DNA of 20,274 nt. Source: Lingula anatina. Its lineage: Eukaryota; Brachiopoda; Lingulata; Lingulida; Lingulidae. The stretch spans positions 6,554-26,827 of the forward strand of contig NW_019774015.1 in the NCBI RefSeq assembly GCF_001039355.2. Direction: 5' to 3'. Below are positions 19,219 to 20,274 of the stretch, piece after piece (the first letter of the stretch is position 1; each line of letters begins with the position of its first letter). The position numbers and the translations under genes were made by a program. The notes below the pieces were generated by a model that saw only the letters and a list, made by a program, of their open reading frames with translations, was not told the DNA's origin and did not search any database.

Positions 19219-19428
19219 GCATATTAACTTCTGAACTTTTGAAATGTAAATGTACTTGCTTACCTGTTGCTTCTCCGCATAAAAAAACACCATTACTGTA
19301 TTTGTTGATTCTTCTCGGAACAGTGTGAGACAAAAAAGACATAGACATGCCTTTATCGTTTTTTAACCATTAGCTTTACTGTTAATTAATTTGCTTTGCA
19401 TATGATGTAAATCTTATGTAGAATAGCC

Positions 19429-19434
19429 ATTAAA
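19429..19434 (+). terminator. Poly(A) signal ATTAAA, gene E
   Basis: ATTAAA lies in a context (TAGAATAGCCATTAAATCAT) corresponding to the AATAAA sites of genes C and D. The distance from the stop is inflated by the apparent assembly duplication. Confidence 0.4.
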
Positions 19435-19805
19435 TCATCCTTTCTGATGTACATGTCTCCCTCTGTACATTTTGATGTAATATGTCCTAACTTTCTTGTT
19501 CAAAATCAACCGGTGGACGGCTCTTCACAATTATAATATGGTAATTACCAAAGTCAAGGCAAATTTGTTCATCTTTAGTTCATACATTTTAATTCAGGAA
19601 TATTTTTTTAAGCGCTGTTGAGCGTATACGTTGAAATGTTTATTTATTATTGAATGTCAGCGTTTCATTGTTCGCATCGTACATGTAGTTAACTACAAAT
19701 AAACATTTTGTTTGGTATTTGTGTTTGTTGACAACCATGTTTAACGTTATTATTTCATTTTATTGATTATAAAAACGCTTATTTCCTTTTTGATGTTTGA
19801 TGACC
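19435..19805. other. Intergenic after gene E, no gene seen
   Basis: AT-rich sequence with no exon, RNA gene or clear repeat partner recognised. Confidence 0.45.
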
Positions 19806-19829
19806 AATCTATCTATCTATCTATCTATC
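19806..19829. repeat. (ATCT)n microsatellite of the last promoter block
   Basis: About six tetranucleotide units. Unlike the other blocks, it is separated from the downstream TTTTCTGCTTTTGATT segment by about 150 inserted bases. Confidence 0.8.
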
Positions 19830-19890
19830 AGGTGGCCTTGTGGTCAGAATGTCCCCCTCCGGAACGGGAGGACGTGGATCTGGGGACATA
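19830..19890 (+). mobile_element. Possible tRNA-derived SINE head
   Basis: GGTGGCCTTGTGGTCAGA resembles a polymerase III A box of tRNA-derived SINEs, followed by CTCCGGAACGGGAGGACGTGG, which resembles the anticodon arm and the run toward a B box. The B box itself is poor. It lies in an insertion splitting an otherwise conserved promoter block. This is a pattern-level call only. Confidence 0.35.
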
Positions 19891-19908
19891 CCAGTCCTTC
19901 ATAAACAG

Positions 19909-20255
19909 CGCCTGCTGTCTTCCCGCTTGCTCGAGTTTTTCTACTAAAAGTATCTATCTGTCTGTCTATATCAAAAAAGATTTTCTGCTTTTGATTCTGA
20001 TTTTCAAAGGTTTGACTTCTGCGTCATAGCCGGTATAAAATGCAGTTTGATGTTTTCATTTAAAGTTGAAATGTAAATATTTAGAGGTGAAAGAGAAAGG
20101 GGATATGTAACATGTCGGTGGGGGGGAGGGGGGGGGCAAGCGTGACTAATTATCTTAAATCCGACAGTAATGCGACAGATTGTATTTAAATAGACAACGC
20201 TCATACAAAACATCAGAAAAGATTGATTGGAAAAACAGCGGGAAGACAGCAGGCG
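19909..20255. repeat. Inverted repeat pair, 19-base perfect arms
   Basis: CGCCTGCTGTCTTCCCGCT (19909-19927) has its exact reverse complement at 20237-20255, and similarity extends a few bases further with one mismatch. The second arm sits where the other promoter blocks have the end of the first exon and the GTAAGT donor, so the donor is missing in this block. Confidence 0.75.
20183..20192 (+). promoter_or_regulatory. TATA-like box of a further promoter block
   Basis: A perfect TATTTAAATA in the context GATTGTATTTAAATAGACAA, preceded by the usual block (CATAGCCGGTATAAAATGCA, then TAACATGTCG). The first-exon sequence after it is altered. The following TTTGCGTGCTGT matches the start of the first intron upstream of the other genes, so another gene copy may lie beyond the window. 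Confidence 0.4.
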
Positions 20256-20274
20256 TTGTTTGCGTGCTGTCAAA

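Overview
The window is animal (metazoan) nuclear DNA. It is AT-rich, gene-poor and full of microsatellites. Its genes are split by introns with GT..AG borders, AATAAA-type poly(A) signals are present, and non-LTR retrotransposon fragments and short inverted-repeat elements are scattered through it. The repeat style suggests a marine invertebrate, perhaps a mollusc, but no gene here fixes the taxon; that part is inference.

The main content is a tandem array of one gene family: small secreted EF-hand proteins resembling sarcoplasmic calcium-binding proteins (SCPs). Four copies have open coding sequence, and all four predict exactly 203 residues: copy C (4299-5356), copy D (7351-8376), copy B (12148-13045) and copy E (17924-18946). 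Each has a short exon encoding a signal peptide, a phase-0 intron of about 290-450 bp, and one large exon carrying the EF-hands. C, D and E form one close subfamily; B is a diverged second subfamily. Two further B-type signal exons stand alone with no EF-hand exon after them: A (2348-2419, open) and F (16525-16596, with an in-frame stop).

Layout: 1-1140, AT-rich flank with a short inverted-repeat element at 278-446. 1150-2560, upstream region and orphan signal exon A. 2600-4075, minus-strand non-LTR retrotransposon relic that has replaced the expected promoter and 5'UTR exon of gene C. 4080-7110 and 7111-10905, two copies of a roughly 3.0-kb tandem unit (genes C and D, each with its 3' flank and the promoter block of the next unit); the promoter block closing the second copy has a 557-bp retrotransposon fragment in it and leads to no C-type coding exon. 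10905-12150, unrelated DNA with a 142-bp foldback structure built on the palindrome CCTATAGG, then the upstream region of gene B. 13046-15300, AT-rich DNA with a long (AT)n tract and a relic promoter block. 15300-16665, a duplicate of the 1150-2450 region ending in the broken exon F. 16680-18946, promoter block and gene E, with a terminal-inverted-repeat element in its first intron. 18997, a single N followed by an exact 221-bp repeat of the end of gene E, probably an assembly artefact. 19800-20274, a further promoter block, so the array probably continues beyond the window.

Inferred gene architecture for the C/D/E type: palindromic TATA-like box TATTTAAATA, a short non-coding first exon ending at CTG|GTAAGT, an intron of about 370-700 bp, the signal-peptide exon, a phase-0 intron, and the EF-hand exon. 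The products would be secreted calcium-binding proteins; their biological role cannot be read from sequence alone.
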